Below are positions 34,602 through 43,871 of a stretch of DNA of 64,000 nt, piece after piece. The notes beneath the pieces are model-generated. The model worked only from the letters and a program-made list of their open reading frames with translations. It was not told the origin of the DNA and searched no databases. The stretch's first letter is position 1. Each line of letters begins with the position of its first letter. This DNA is from JAFGPS01 sp964628465. Its GTDB lineage: Bacteria > Planctomycetota > Phycisphaerae > Sedimentisphaerales > Anaerobacaceae. The translations under genes and the position numbers were made by a program. The DNA is taken from contig CAZVOA010000002.1 in the NCBI GenBank assembly GCA_964628465.1, positions 124,001 through 188,000 of the forward strand, read 5' to 3'.

Positions 34602-36131
34602 TTATATTTTCATGACGCTTCCGCGTTCGTTATAACAAACTATTTCGCGTTTTTCACCGAAATAATCGTGCGCGGAATGTATAATTACTTTTTTATCGCT
34701 GTTTTGCTCAATTTGAGCAATAGTAGCTCTTTTAATGTTCTGAAGGTAACCAGCAACATCAGGAGATACAAAAAGCTCAATTCTTTTGATTTGTTCTTTC
34801 GAGGCTGAAAGGTTAAGCAAGCGGATAATCTCAATCGCCAGAGATTCGTGGCTTTTAATAAATCCAGTTCCGCCGCAGTTTGGACAAGACAGATATGTAC
34901 TGTTCTGAAGTGACGGCCTCATCCTCTGCCTGGTCATTTCCACAATGCCAAACCTGCTGATGCCGAGAATTTTCGTGCGTGCGCGGTCAATTTTCATAGC
35001 AGCACGAAATGCTTTTTCCACTTCCTTGCGATGATTATTGTTTCTCATATCAATAAAATCGCAAATTATAAGGCCGCCAAGGTCTCTCAACCTGAGCTGG
35101 CGAGCAATTTCGTTCGCTGCTTCAATATTATTCTCAAACGCGGTTTCTTCGGCGTTTTCCAGTTTTCGATAACGTCCGCTATTGACATCTATGGCAACCA
35201 AAGCTTCCGTTTGCTCGATTACAATTGAACCGCCGTTTTTAAGCTCGACTTTTCGAGATTGAATTTTTGTTATTTCTTCTTCTATCTTATATTTATGAAA
35301 CAGCGGAATTTTACTGTCATAAAAAACAATTTTCCGCATGGCTCTTGGCGTTGCGATGGAGAAGAACTCTTTAATTTTCTTTACAACAACCTCTGAATCG
35401 CAGATTATTTTACTTATCTTATTGTTATAAACATCCCGCATGGTTCTTATTACAAGGTCAGACTCCTGATAAAGTTCATTGGGAGCTTTTTCAGTTTCAA
35501 TTCTTTTTTCGATTGTTCTCCAAAGCCTTTTTAGATAGTTCAGGTCATTTTGAATATCTTTCTTGGAGCATTTCTGACCGGCGGTTCTGATGATAAAACC
35601 CTGACCTTTTGGAGGGTTACACTGCTCGAAAATATCACGAAGCCTGTTTCTCTCTTCTTCATCTTCAATTTTATGAGAAACGCCGTTTTTTCGCATCCAG
35701 GGAAGCATAACAAGGTATTTTCCCGGCAAAGCAAGATATGTGCTGAGAGTTGCCCCCTTTGTTTTTAATCCTTCTTTTGTTACCTGAACGACAATTTCCT
35801 GTCCTCTATGAATGCAGTTTTGTATTGGCGGTCGCTCTTTCAGAGCTTTTCTGCGGCCAATATTCTCTGATGTATCACTGTTGTTTTTGGATGAAAAATA
35901 TTTCGGATGCAGGTCACTTATATGTAGAAAACCATTTTTTCCCGCTCCGAAGTCAATAAACGCCGCCTGTATGCCGGACTCAATATTCGCAACTTTACCT
36001 TTATAAATATTGCCGACATGGCCGTTCAGACTTGTTCTTTCTACGTATAATTCCTCAAGTGCGCCGTTCTCTATTACTGCAATCCTGCATTCTTCGCTCT
36101 CGGCGACATTGATAAGCATTTCTCTTGTCAT
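34602..36131 (-). CDS. rng: Ribonuclease G/E family endoribonuclease
   Basis: 509 residues, the size of RNase G. The N-terminal S1 domain (VGNIYKGKVANIESGIQAAF) is followed by the catalytic pair ALVAIDVNSGR and GLIICDFIDM, and by the zinc-link CPNCGGTGF that joins subunits. It processes rRNA and turns over mRNA. The long degradosome scaffold of RNase E is absent. It sits 13 bases after the DUF2344 gene, and the two are transcribed together from a strong promoter at 36877-36906. Confidence 0.93.
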   Translation of the reverse strand: MTREMLINVAESEECRIAVIENGALEELYVERTSLNGHVGNIYKGKVANIESGIQAAFIDFGAGKNGFLHISDLHPKYFSSKNNSDTSENIGRRKALKERPPIQNCIHRGQEIVVQVTKEGLKTKGATLSTYLALPGKYLVMLPWMRKNGVSHKIEDEEERNRLRDIFEQCNPPKGQGFIIRTAGQKCSKKDIQNDLNYLKRLWRTIEKRIETEKAPNELYQESDLVIRTMRDVYNNKISKIICDSEVVVKKIKEFFSIATPRAMRKIVFYDSKIPLFHKYKIEEEITKIQSRKVELKNGGSIVIEQTEALVAIDVNSGRYRKLENAEETAFENNIEAANEIARQLRLRDLGGLIICDFIDMRNNNHRKEVEKAFRAAMKIDRARTKILGISRFGIVEMTRQRMRPSLQNSTYLSCPNCGGTGFIKSHESLAIEIIRLLNLSASKEQIKRIELFVSPDVAGYLQNIKRATIAQIEQNSDKKVIIHSAHDYFGEKREIVCYNERGSVMKI

Positions 36132-36144
36132 ATTTTATCTTTTT

Positions 36145-36870
36145 TCAATCCAGCCATTGCACATTTGTCCGTTTAATCGGGCAAACAAGTTTCTCCATAT
36201 TCAACTCAAGCAATTCCATAATTTCCTGAATACGGATTGAGCCTGCTGTACCAATTTTACATCGCACAATAATACTATTTTGTTCTATTATAATCGAGTT
36301 TAAAAAACCTCTTATATCTATTTTTTTAGATGTATTCGTTGTATTTATCGACCGTTCTATAACCAGACTTTCGTTAGTTAGCAGGTTATTTATCCTTTTT
36401 AGCAAATTTTCGTTAATTTCCTGCGGCGAAATTGTAAAAAAATAGCTTGCGTAACACGTTTGAAAATGCGGTTTTTCTCGGACTATTTCAGCTTGTTGCA
36501 ACGTGCAATTTTCAGGTAATTGTGTAGAAAGATGGTGCAGACAATCATTTATATATGATTGATTCTGATTGTCGTCAGAATATCCTGTAAAGCCATAAAT
36601 GCTTTCTGAGTCTATACTTATAGGCATGACAAGTAACTCATCATCTGATTCTACCCCGACAGGTCGAGGCAAAGGAAGTGATATTTTAGGTCTCGGATTA
36701 AAGCCCTGACTGTATTGCGCATTTATACCAGACCTGATAACAGCTCTTTGAAAAACGCTTAATGTCTGTGAATGAGAAAGAAATCTGAGAGTGCCGTCTA
36801 TTTGAAATTTGACGACAAAATATCTTATGTCATTAATATCTGCCTGATTATTACTATTATTCAAATTCAT
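36145..36870 (-). CDS. DUF2344 (TIGR03936) radical SAM-associated protein
   Basis: 241 residues from the chosen start. RYFVVKFQIDGTLRFLSH, FQRAVIRSGINAQYSQGFNPRPKIS and PLPRPVGVESDDE are family hallmarks. In many bacteria the domain is fused to or encoded beside a radical SAM protein and next to RNase G/E; here only the RNase G partner is present. Its activity is not established. Start: ATG at 36870. A reading from a TTG at 36906 would place the start codon inside the -35 box and is rejected. The predicted transcription start coincides with this ATG, so the mRNA is probably leaderless. Confidence 0.85.
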   Translation of the reverse strand: MNLNNSNNQADINDIRYFVVKFQIDGTLRFLSHSQTLSVFQRAVIRSGINAQYSQGFNPRPKISLPLPRPVGVESDDELLVMPISIDSESIYGFTGYSDDNQNQSYINDCLHHLSTQLPENCTLQQAEIVREKPHFQTCYASYFFTISPQEINENLLKRINNLLTNESLVIERSINTTNTSKKIDIRGFLNSIIIEQNSIIVRCKIGTAGSIRIQEIMELLELNMEKLVCPIKRTNVQWLD

Positions 36871-36876
36871 TTCGCA

Positions 36877-36906
36877 ATTATAGCCGAAATCGTATGATCG
36901 CGTCAA
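36877..36906 (-). promoter_or_regulatory. Strong sigma-70 promoter of the DUF2344-rng operon
   Basis: TTGACG (36906-36901) and a consensus TATAAT (36882-36877) are 18 bases apart. Six bases follow the -10 before the ATG at 36870, which implies a leaderless message. Confidence 0.7.
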
Positions 36907-36973
36907 TATTGCATTAATAATAAAGATGGAATACTCTTTTCTACAATTTAAAGCTAATAATGTTTCTCCGTGA

Positions 36974-38467
36974 TTATTCCGGCAGCTTCATGAAAAAGTT
37001 GTAGTTAGTTCCATTTAAATTACCCCATAACAAGAGGTTGCCCATATCATTTTTTCTGGCATTTTCCAGCGCCTGCGCAAATTCCTTCGTGTTTTTTATT
37101 GTCTGTCGGTTTACTTCCTTAATTAGTGTACCAACAGCTATTCCGCTTTGTTTGGCCTGAGAATCTTCCACAACTTCTATAACAAGTACACCTTCCTGGC
37201 CTTCAAAACCATATTGTTGAGCTGCCGCGTCATTAAGATCAGTTACTGTGAATCCCAGCTCAGTTTGGACGTTATCAATATCTTCCTGTGCTTGTAACTC
37301 ATTAATTTCGGAACGTCTGCCGAGCTTAATATTGATTTTTTCCTTCTTTTCGTTTCTCCATATTGTCAAAACAACATCTGTGTCCGGCCGGAGCATTGAA
37401 ATGCGTGTTTGCAGGTCAAGCGCGGATTCTACAGCTTTACCGTCAATTTCAAGAATTACGTCTCTATTCAAAATCCCAAACTTGTCAGCCGCCGAATTTT
37501 TAATGACTTTCGAGAAAAATACACCTTTGTCATCTTTATTCAATCCATAAGCCCGTGCATTATCTGGAGTAATCGAATCGAGTCCGCTGATACCAAGCAA
37601 ACCACGTTCAACTGTGCCGCTTGCAAGAATTTCCTTATAAGAATATTTAGCTATATTAATAGGAATGGCAAAACCAATACCAATATTCCCAGACGAACCG
37701 GCGATAGCAGTATTAATACCTACTACTTTGCCGTCAAGATTAATTAACGGACCTCCGGAATTTCCGAAATTTATAGCTGCGTCCGTTTGAATATAATTTT
37801 CAAGCGTATTCAATTCGAATCCGGTTCTTCCTTTGGCACTCACAATACCAGCGGTTACTGTATGAGCCAGACCAAGAGGATTTCCTATCGCGAGTACCCA
37901 TTCGCCGACTTCAAGATTGTCTGAATCGGCAAATTCGAGATAAGGAAGGTCATTTCCGTCAATTTTGATAATAGCAATATCAGTATCCGGGTCGGAACCG
38001 ATTACACGGGCTACGAACGTTTGGCCGTTTGTCAGCTCTACATTAATTTTGCTTGTATTTTCAACCATGTGGTTATTTGTTAAAATATAACCATCCTGGC
38101 TGATTATAAAACCTGAACCCTGTGTTTCACTTGTTGGCAAGTTCTGCTCTCCCTGCGGCTGTTGCTGAGGCCGTTGAGGCTGCTGCCTTTGAGGAGAGCG
38201 GCGCTGCTGAGGTCCGCCGAAGAAATACTCATAAAACTCATTATTCATAGTTGGGCGGCTCACAACTCTTTCAGTCCTTAAGCCGACAACCGCCGGAGAT
38301 GTCTTTGATGCTACCAAAGAAAAAGCTTTACCCATTTGACGAAGGGAATCGATACTCTCCTGGTCAGTCGAAAACGAGGGGGAAACGAAAATGAAAAGCA
38401 TGAAAATACTTAACATTACTATTGTGGGAAGACTCTTCAGGGCGTTATGTTTACTTTCAGGATACAT
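36974..38467 (-). CDS. Do/HtrA-family periplasmic serine protease
   Basis: 497 residues. An N-terminal hydrophobic export segment (~13-33) is followed by a trypsin-like domain with the His (TNNHMV), Asp (PDTDIAII) and Ser (INFGNSGGPL) triad, then two PDZ domains (~290-380 and ~400-490). A Gln/Arg/Pro-rich stretch near residues 90-110 (GPQQRRSPQRQQPQRPQQQP) replaces the usual loop. DegP-type enzymes degrade or refold damaged envelope proteins. The gene is monocistronic with a good promoter. Confidence 0.93.
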   Translation of the reverse strand: MYPESKHNALKSLPTIVMLSIFMLFIFVSPSFSTDQESIDSLRQMGKAFSLVASKTSPAVVGLRTERVVSRPTMNNEFYEYFFGGPQQRRSPQRQQPQRPQQQPQGEQNLPTSETQGSGFIISQDGYILTNNHMVENTSKINVELTNGQTFVARVIGSDPDTDIAIIKIDGNDLPYLEFADSDNLEVGEWVLAIGNPLGLAHTVTAGIVSAKGRTGFELNTLENYIQTDAAINFGNSGGPLINLDGKVVGINTAIAGSSGNIGIGFAIPINIAKYSYKEILASGTVERGLLGISGLDSITPDNARAYGLNKDDKGVFFSKVIKNSAADKFGILNRDVILEIDGKAVESALDLQTRISMLRPDTDVVLTIWRNEKKEKINIKLGRRSEINELQAQEDIDNVQTELGFTVTDLNDAAAQQYGFEGQEGVLVIEVVEDSQAKQSGIAVGTLIKEVNRQTIKNTKEFAQALENARKNDMGNLLLWGNLNGTNYNFFMKLPE

Positions 38468-38537
38468 TTTTATCTCCCTTGCGGTTCTTAAAAACCATTT
38501 TTAATAAAAATCATAATATTTGTTTTATTCTTATACG

Positions 38538-38567
38538 ATTTTACTTTTAAGGGGTTCATCGTGTCAA
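38538..38567 (-). promoter_or_regulatory. Promoter of the HtrA gene
   Basis: Consensus TTGACA (38567-38562) and TAAAAT (38543-38538) are 18 bases apart, giving a leader of ~65 bases. Confidence 0.6.
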
Positions 38568-38614
38568 GGCTTTTATACCCAAATTATCACAGATAATCCG
38601 TCAAAATATGATAG

Positions 38615-38643
38615 TTGTAAATTTATATGATAAGATATATAAT
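38615..38643 (+). promoter_or_regulatory. Promoter of the PIN-TRAM gene
   Basis: TTGTAA (38615-38620) and consensus TATAAT (38638-38643) are exactly 17 bases apart, ~45 bases before the ATG. Confidence 0.65.
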
Positions 38644-38687
38644 AAAGGTTTATAATATATTTTTTTATCATAATCTGGAGGCCTTAT

Positions 38688-39857
38688 ATGAAGCTATTAT
38701 GGATTTTCAGGGCAATTTTTCTTATTATTATTGTTGCGGTTATTTTCGTTAATATAAAATCTGATTTAATGACACTGGATGAAAACAAATTTGAGTCCAA
38801 AGAGGTATTCGATAACAATTTGCAATATGTAACATGGAGCAGTATCGCGATAGTAATTTTTGTTTTTGTCATAGACATTCTGACACCAAAAAACAAACTA
38901 AGTGCTTTAGCGGGTGTATTTTTCGGCCTGCTTGTCGGCATAGCGATTAGCTGGGCTTTAGCGAAAGTTGTGGACATGATGGTCGAAACGTATCGTATCC
39001 CAATTACTACTCCGGCAGTTACCGCGATAAAATGGACGTTGGGAATTGCCATGTGTTATCTTGTTATCAGTTTTGTAATGCAGACAAAAGATGATGTTCG
39101 TTTCGTGATTCCTTATGTCGAATTCGCCAAACAAACAAAAGGCGCTCGTCCATTGATTCTTGACACTTCGGCGATTATTGACGGCCGCATTGTTGATTTA
39201 TGCCACAGCAAGTTATTTGATGCGCCTCTGATAGTTCCGCGTTTTGTGCTAAATGAGCTTCAATTAATCGCGGATTCGGCGCAGAAACTCAAACGCAATC
39301 GCGGAAGGAGAGGACTTGATGTGCTTAATAAAATGCAATCCGACCCTGTTATCGATATCGAAATTGATGACTCAATAATTCCTGAAGTCGAAGAAGTCAA
39401 AGGCGTTGACCAAAAACTCATGATGCTCGCGAAAGCCAACAACGGCAGAGTAGCAACAACTGACTATAACCTCAGCAAAGTTGCGCAGGTACGTGATGTT
39501 GACGTCATTAATATCAATGACTTGGCAAACTCTCTGAAGGTCGTTGTTCTTCCGGGCGAAACAATGGAAGTCAAAATTATAAAACCAGGAGAGGAATCCG
39601 AACAGGGTATCGGATACCTGGATGATGGTACAATGATTGTAGTCGAAGATGCGCGAAACAAGATTGGCAAAGACCTGGTAATTAGCGTTACAAGCTCGCT
39701 TCAAACTTCGGCGGGAAAAATGATTTTCGGCAAATTCGAGGAATTCGCCCAGCGGAAAAACGATAATGACCAGCGAAAATATTATAACAGAAGAACCTCA
39801 AGAGCTGATTCGAACGAAATCGAGAACCAGCAGATAAACAACTCTGGAAACGCCTAA
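38688..39857 (+). CDS. PIN/TRAM-domain membrane protein (YacL-like)
   Basis: 389 residues. Four membrane segments (residues ~5-23, 45-60, 68-90 and 105-130) precede a PIN nuclease domain (LILDTSAIIDGRIVDL; VPRFVLNELQ; RGRRGLDVLN; ATTDYNLSKVA) and a C-terminal TRAM-type beta domain (LPGETMEVKIIKPGEESEQG). This is the YacL architecture, presumed RNA cleavage tethered at the membrane. The PIN aspartates look intact. GGAGG precedes the ATG. It is divergent from the HtrA gene. Confidence 0.92.
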   Translation: MKLLWIFRAIFLIIIVAVIFVNIKSDLMTLDENKFESKEVFDNNLQYVTWSSIAIVIFVFVIDILTPKNKLSALAGVFFGLLVGIAISWALAKVVDMMVETYRIPITTPAVTAIKWTLGIAMCYLVISFVMQTKDDVRFVIPYVEFAKQTKGARPLILDTSAIIDGRIVDLCHSKLFDAPLIVPRFVLNELQLIADSAQKLKRNRGRRGLDVLNKMQSDPVIDIEIDDSIIPEVEEVKGVDQKLMMLAKANNGRVATTDYNLSKVAQVRDVDVININDLANSLKVVVLPGETMEVKIIKPGEESEQGIGYLDDGTMIVVEDARNKIGKDLVISVTSSLQTSAGKMIFGKFEEFAQRKNDNDQRKYYNRRTSRADSNEIENQQINNSGNA

Positions 39858-39907
39858 AATCGCCGCTTTCAGACTAAATATTAAACGCTGCAATCTTAAA
39901 TTGATGC

Positions 39908-40903
39908 TTAATAGTCTTTATATTTTTGCATCCATTTGGGCCATTGTTCAGGCGATACATCTCCGGCTTGCGTCCATTTTCCGGCTGTATTGAATTGCTT
40001 ATGCCATTTCAATGTCCAAAGCTCTTTAAGACCGACCTTTCTTGTTGAGAAATCCATAAACACAATATTTATTCCGCCGTCATGCCTATTGATGCACGTT
40101 GTATTTGAACGACCGAAGAATTGATCTGAATAATCATCACTTGACGGAGGACTCTGATTATCATCGAAATAGGAATATAACCAACTGCAATCAAAAACCA
40201 ACGGAATTTTATTCGCCTGATTTTCATAAGCCATTACCCAGTATTTGTCGGATTTTGAAATTTCATTGATATCCTCTATAGAATTTTCCCCTGAACCGTC
40301 AGTACCGCCGGAACCAGAGCCAGAACCAGAATTGGATTTATCCTCTAATCCGAATCGTTTTCTCCAGTATTCCTCCCACCAGTTTCCGCCTCCCCCGCTC
40401 GCAGTAGTTCCGCCTCCACTTGCACCATCTTCAACATCCGTAGTGAAGTTGATATCTAAAACCATATCTTTTCTTTCAGGTTTATACGCCCAGCCGTTGA
40501 GACCGTAACTTCCGATACAATTCCATGCCATTTCTTCCTCTTTGGGAGTAAAGAATTCCCACGCGGCTGATGTGCTGCCATATAATGACCTCTGGAATGT
40601 ATTCTTTTGACCCGTCGGCTTTTTAGCTAAAGGGCAAAGAAGTATTTTTCGCTCATTGCTGTAATAATTACTAATCGAATAATACCATGGAGCTTCACCA
40701 TAATCGCGAGGTAGTTTGCCGTCAAATTCGTCTGTGTACATTTTGTAAACCAGACCCCACTGCCTGAGATTCGATAAACAGACAGCCGCTCTTGCCCTTT
40801 TTCTGATTCCATTGAGAGCAGGCATCATTATAGCCAATAAAAGCACAATGATTGAAATAACAGTGAGCAGTTCAACTAATGTAAATCCTTTTTGTTTACG
40901 CAT
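39908..40903 (-). CDS. Prepilin-type protein (H-X9-DG family)
   Basis: 331 residues. The class III signal KQKGFTLVELLTVIS has cleavage after Gly7 and Glu5 of the mature part. The C-terminal RHDGGINIVFMDF corresponds to the H-X9-DG motif of planctomycete pilin-like proteins. A glycine/serine-rich linker (SNSGSGSGSGGTDGSG) near residues 190-205 separates two halves. Such genes are numerous in planctomycetes and their substrate is unknown. It stands apart from the main pilin operon and has no visible partner. Confidence 0.85.
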   Translation of the reverse strand: MRKQKGFTLVELLTVISIIVLLLAIMMPALNGIRKRARAAVCLSNLRQWGLVYKMYTDEFDGKLPRDYGEAPWYYSISNYYSNERKILLCPLAKKPTGQKNTFQRSLYGSTSAAWEFFTPKEEEMAWNCIGSYGLNGWAYKPERKDMVLDINFTTDVEDGASGGGTTASGGGGNWWEEYWRKRFGLEDKSNSGSGSGSGGTDGSGENSIEDINEISKSDKYWVMAYENQANKIPLVFDCSWLYSYFDDNQSPPSSDDYSDQFFGRSNTTCINRHDGGINIVFMDFSTRKVGLKELWTLKWHKQFNTAGKWTQAGDVSPEQWPKWMQKYKDY

Positions 40904-41092
40904 AGCTTATTTCCTTTCCCAAAACAACTAAAATCCGCGGTGATTATACTGCCGCCTTTAAAGTCGAATTTCTCACAAGAAAAGCTTTTACGTTAAAACT
41001 TCTTCCGCAAAGCTGAATTAAATTATAATAGCAAAATGCTTAAAGGGAATAGAAAATTTATAAAAAATAGGATTATTTTTAGCAATATATAT

Positions 41093-42268
41093 TTATTTAT
41101 TTTTATCGAAATGACCAGCCGGAGGTGTGGTTCTTTTCCGAGTGGAAAAGCTGATTGAATTCGTCGGGCATACATCTCTGCATGAATAACATGCGAAACA
41201 ATCCGGTATTGTCTTTTTGTCCCTTTTCAAAATAGCATTCATAACAGTCGAGGGACATGCTTTTGCGCATTTATTGCAGGCGATACATGTATCATAATTC
41301 ACACTGATTTTTACCCTGCTGAATTTCTCAACAATCCAGCCCGCGAGCCCGAATGGGCAGAACAGGTGACACCAGGGTCTGTAAAAAAAAAGACTCGTAA
41401 TTAAAAGTACGCCGACAAAAATTATACCGGCTATTCCAAGATGTGTGGGCTTGAATATCTTGAAAGGGTCTATAGGCTCAACAATATCATAACTCCATAG
41501 AAAAGCTATAAGGGTAAATATGATAAGAAATAAAAACCGAACAGTATTTGTCACGACAAATGGAAGTTTAATCTGCTTTCCAATGATTGCATTTCCATTG
41601 TCATTTTGATTGAGTCGGAAAATCAAATCCTGCAAAGTCCCTGCCTGACAACCCCATGCGCAAATATATTTATTCGCAAGAAAAACCATTAAAAGAAAAA
41701 GTGTCATAGCAATCAAACGCGGCGGGAATATCCTGTGGCTTTCGCCCAATATCGCGATTGCGTCTTTAACAGTTCCCATCGGCCCAGGGTCGGAACCCAT
41801 TATTACGCCGAATATAACAACAGAAGCAAAAAGCACCAATCTTCTGACTTTTAGAGTGACTTTTCTTCTTTTGAAGTAGAAATACACCGAATTCAAAAAA
41901 GCAAACCAGAGAACAAATTTTAACGCGATTTTTCTCCAGTCCTTGGTTTCGTATTCGGTAGCTTTTGCTTTTTCTCCTGTTATAAGGAATCTTATCTCAT
42001 CCGGCGAACCGAATTCGCTAAGTTGCCTTTGCCGGTCTGCTGGAGATTGAAGCTGAAATCTTTCTCTCAGAAGAGGATTAGGCAGATTATTGACCTGACC
42101 AAATTGTCCGATAGTCATGCCGTCTTCGATTATTAATTCGTTTGGTTCCTGTATTTCTTTCGGCTTTCCCGCCCATAAGCGGCCGGACAACAATGAGCCG
42201 TAAACAACAAGAACTATCAGTAAGATAAAAAATATAGCAGTCTTATAAGATGAAGCTCCCTTTAACAT
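41093..42268 (-). CDS. Membrane-bound polyferredoxin (NapH/NosR-like)
   Basis: 391 residues with about six membrane segments. Cysteine motifs on the membrane face are AWGCQAG and LFCPFGLAG, as in NapH/MauN. The C-terminal domain binds two 4Fe-4S clusters (CIACNKCAKACP and CFACYSCRDVCP). Such proteins pass electrons from the quinone pool to periplasmic reductases. No reductase gene is adjacent, so the partner is unknown. A small DUF2752 membrane protein lies directly upstream on the same strand. Confidence 0.88.
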   Translation of the reverse strand: MLKGASSYKTAIFFILLIVLVVYGSLLSGRLWAGKPKEIQEPNELIIEDGMTIGQFGQVNNLPNPLLRERFQLQSPADRQRQLSEFGSPDEIRFLITGEKAKATEYETKDWRKIALKFVLWFAFLNSVYFYFKRRKVTLKVRRLVLFASVVIFGVIMGSDPGPMGTVKDAIAILGESHRIFPPRLIAMTLFLLMVFLANKYICAWGCQAGTLQDLIFRLNQNDNGNAIIGKQIKLPFVVTNTVRFLFLIIFTLIAFLWSYDIVEPIDPFKIFKPTHLGIAGIIFVGVLLITSLFFYRPWCHLFCPFGLAGWIVEKFSRVKISVNYDTCIACNKCAKACPSTVMNAILKRDKKTIPDCFACYSCRDVCPTNSISFSTRKRTTPPAGHFDKNK

Positions 42269-42365
42269 ATATATTCTCCAATTTGAAATAATTTCATGCC
42301 AATATAATACTATGAAATTTAATTATATGTTCAAGAATATTTCCAAAAGTGCCAGTTTCAGGAAT

Positions 42366-42860
42366 TTACTTGTTTTGAGCAACCGCTCTTGCGAGTGTTA
42401 CGGCCCAGCCGGAGGCAACAATGACTATCAGGGAAAATATTATGTGGCGGATTTTAACTTCGTTGAAAAACCTGTTGATAAATCTGAAATTTACTCCAAA
42501 AACCGCGATGATAAACGCTAAGATATCTATCAAAACAAAAGTAGTGCAAATAAAAGCACATGCCGGCTGGATATTAAAAGCATCAATAATTCTGCCACGA
42601 GCAAAAGCAATCGTCGCAGTAGTGTAGCCGCAGGTCGGGCAGGGAATTCCATACATCATTTTGAAGCCGCAACGACCAAGACGGTCTCCCATATCGACAT
42701 TGTAATGTGCGGCGATAGCAAAAGAAACGAAAAACGAACTTAAGGCCGCGAAAATAACAGCGGCTATTATCCTGTCCTTTCGGTTAGCTCGGAAAATATA
42801 TTTTGACTTGTTTGTGCTGCTTATCATTTCATTCATATTTAACTGTTGGCTTGTTTGCAT
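42366..42860 (-). CDS. DUF2752 membrane protein
   Basis: 164 residues. Three or four membrane segments surround the family hallmark GIPCPTCGYTTA (residues ~80-91), whose paired cysteines may bind metal or form a redox pair. The activity is not known. It lies 97 bases upstream of the polyferredoxin gene on the same strand and may be cotranscribed. Confidence 0.85.
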   Translation of the reverse strand: MQTSQQLNMNEMISSTNKSKYIFRANRKDRIIAAVIFAALSSFFVSFAIAAHYNVDMGDRLGRCGFKMMYGIPCPTCGYTTATIAFARGRIIDAFNIQPACAFICTTFVLIDILAFIIAVFGVNFRFINRFFNEVKIRHIIFSLIVIVASGWAVTLARAVAQNK

Positions 42861-42923
42861 AACTACGTTAGAATATGAAAAATAAACATAAAAGTAAATA
42901 AAATTATGAAAAGAATAATGATT

Positions 42924-42941
42924 GGTGGGTTATAACCCGCC
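42924..42941. repeat. Short palindrome GGTGGGTTATAACCCGCC
   Basis: An 18-base near-perfect palindrome in the divergent gap between the DUF2752 and inositol monophosphatase genes. It resembles a widespread intergenic repeat; it could also act as an operator. Confidence 0.4.
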
Positions 42942-42961
42942 TTACAATTTTAGAGAGACTT

Positions 42962-43783
42962 ATGGAATTAGATAATCAATATTTAAGCGGGCTGTTAGAG
43001 ACAGCAATCGTAGCGGCGAGACTTGCCGGCCAGAGAGCAATGGAAGAAAGCAGCTATATTAAAACTTCCTTAAAAAACGGTAATGAACTTGTAACCCAGG
43101 CTGATTCTATTTGCCAGAAGATAATCATAGACCAAATCAAGGAAAGTTATCCTGACCACGGCTTTATCGGGGAAGAAGGCAAGGACGGAAAACTGTTCAA
43201 ACAGGCTCCACGCGGCGATGATAAAGTATGGTGGATTATCGACCCGATAGACGGGACAAATAACTTCGCGCACGGTATATTACTCTTCGTAGTAAGCATA
43301 GCGGCTTTTTATGAGGGCAATCCCATCGTTGGAGTTATTTTTGAGCCCGCGACCGATTCCATGTTCACCGGAGTTAAAGATGGTGAAGCTCAATTGAACG
43401 GCAGAAGAATTCTTGCCAGCGATGAAGATATGAATCAGTTCGCCAGTGTTGGTCTTGATAGCCATCTCAGCCCGGACGAAAACCTTCCGCGCTGGGCCGG
43501 TAAAATAATTAAAGAAACAAAATACCGCAATTTCGGGACAACTGCTTTGCAGCTTGCTTATGTCGCGAAGGGAAGTATGGCCGCGACTATTACTGATACA
43601 CCAAAACTATGGGACATCGCGGCGGGAGCCATTATCGCAGAATCCGCGGGCGCGCTTGTAACCAACTGGCACGGAGAAAAAATATTTCCTGTTGATGCGG
43701 AAAATTACGAAGGCGGGACAATACAAACCTTAGTCGCAAACAAAAAAATACACGGAGAACTCATAAAAGTTTTAAGTGCCTAA
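42962..43783 (+). CDS. Inositol monophosphatase family protein
   Basis: 273 residues. GFIGEEG, WIIDPIDGTNNFAHG and LWDIAAGAIIAESAGA are the three metal-binding signatures of the IMPase/SuhB family. Members hydrolyse inositol-1-phosphate, related sugar phosphates or 3'-phosphoadenosine phosphates; the exact substrate cannot be told. The ATG at 42962 follows AGAGAG. It is a single gene, followed by a repeat and the convergent pilin operon. Confidence 0.92.
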   Translation: MELDNQYLSGLLETAIVAARLAGQRAMEESSYIKTSLKNGNELVTQADSICQKIIIDQIKESYPDHGFIGEEGKDGKLFKQAPRGDDKVWWIIDPIDGTNNFAHGILLFVVSIAAFYEGNPIVGVIFEPATDSMFTGVKDGEAQLNGRRILASDEDMNQFASVGLDSHLSPDENLPRWAGKIIKETKYRNFGTTALQLAYVAKGSMAATITDTPKLWDIAAGAIIAESAGALVTNWHGEKIFPVDAENYEGGTIQTLVANKKIHGELIKVLSA

Positions 43784-43788
43784 AGATA

Positions 43789-43863
43789 AAAGTGTCTAAA
43801 GTTGTACTTGAAGGCCTTCAGCGGCTACTTTTAACTTTAGCTCACTTTAAGCACTTTTAACTT
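43789..43863. repeat. Second copy of the 36-base interspersed repeat with inverted flank
   Basis: 43828-43863 matches 491-527 with about two differences. 43789-43805 (AAAAGTGTCTAAAGTT) is a partial inverted copy, so the whole can fold on itself. It lies between the IMPase stop and the GspK-like stop. Confidence 0.65.
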
Positions 43864-43871
43864 CTAATATT

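Noticed and set aside
36871..36906. Upstream TTG start for the DUF2344 gene
   Set aside because: It coincides with the -35 box and lies before the predicted transcription start.
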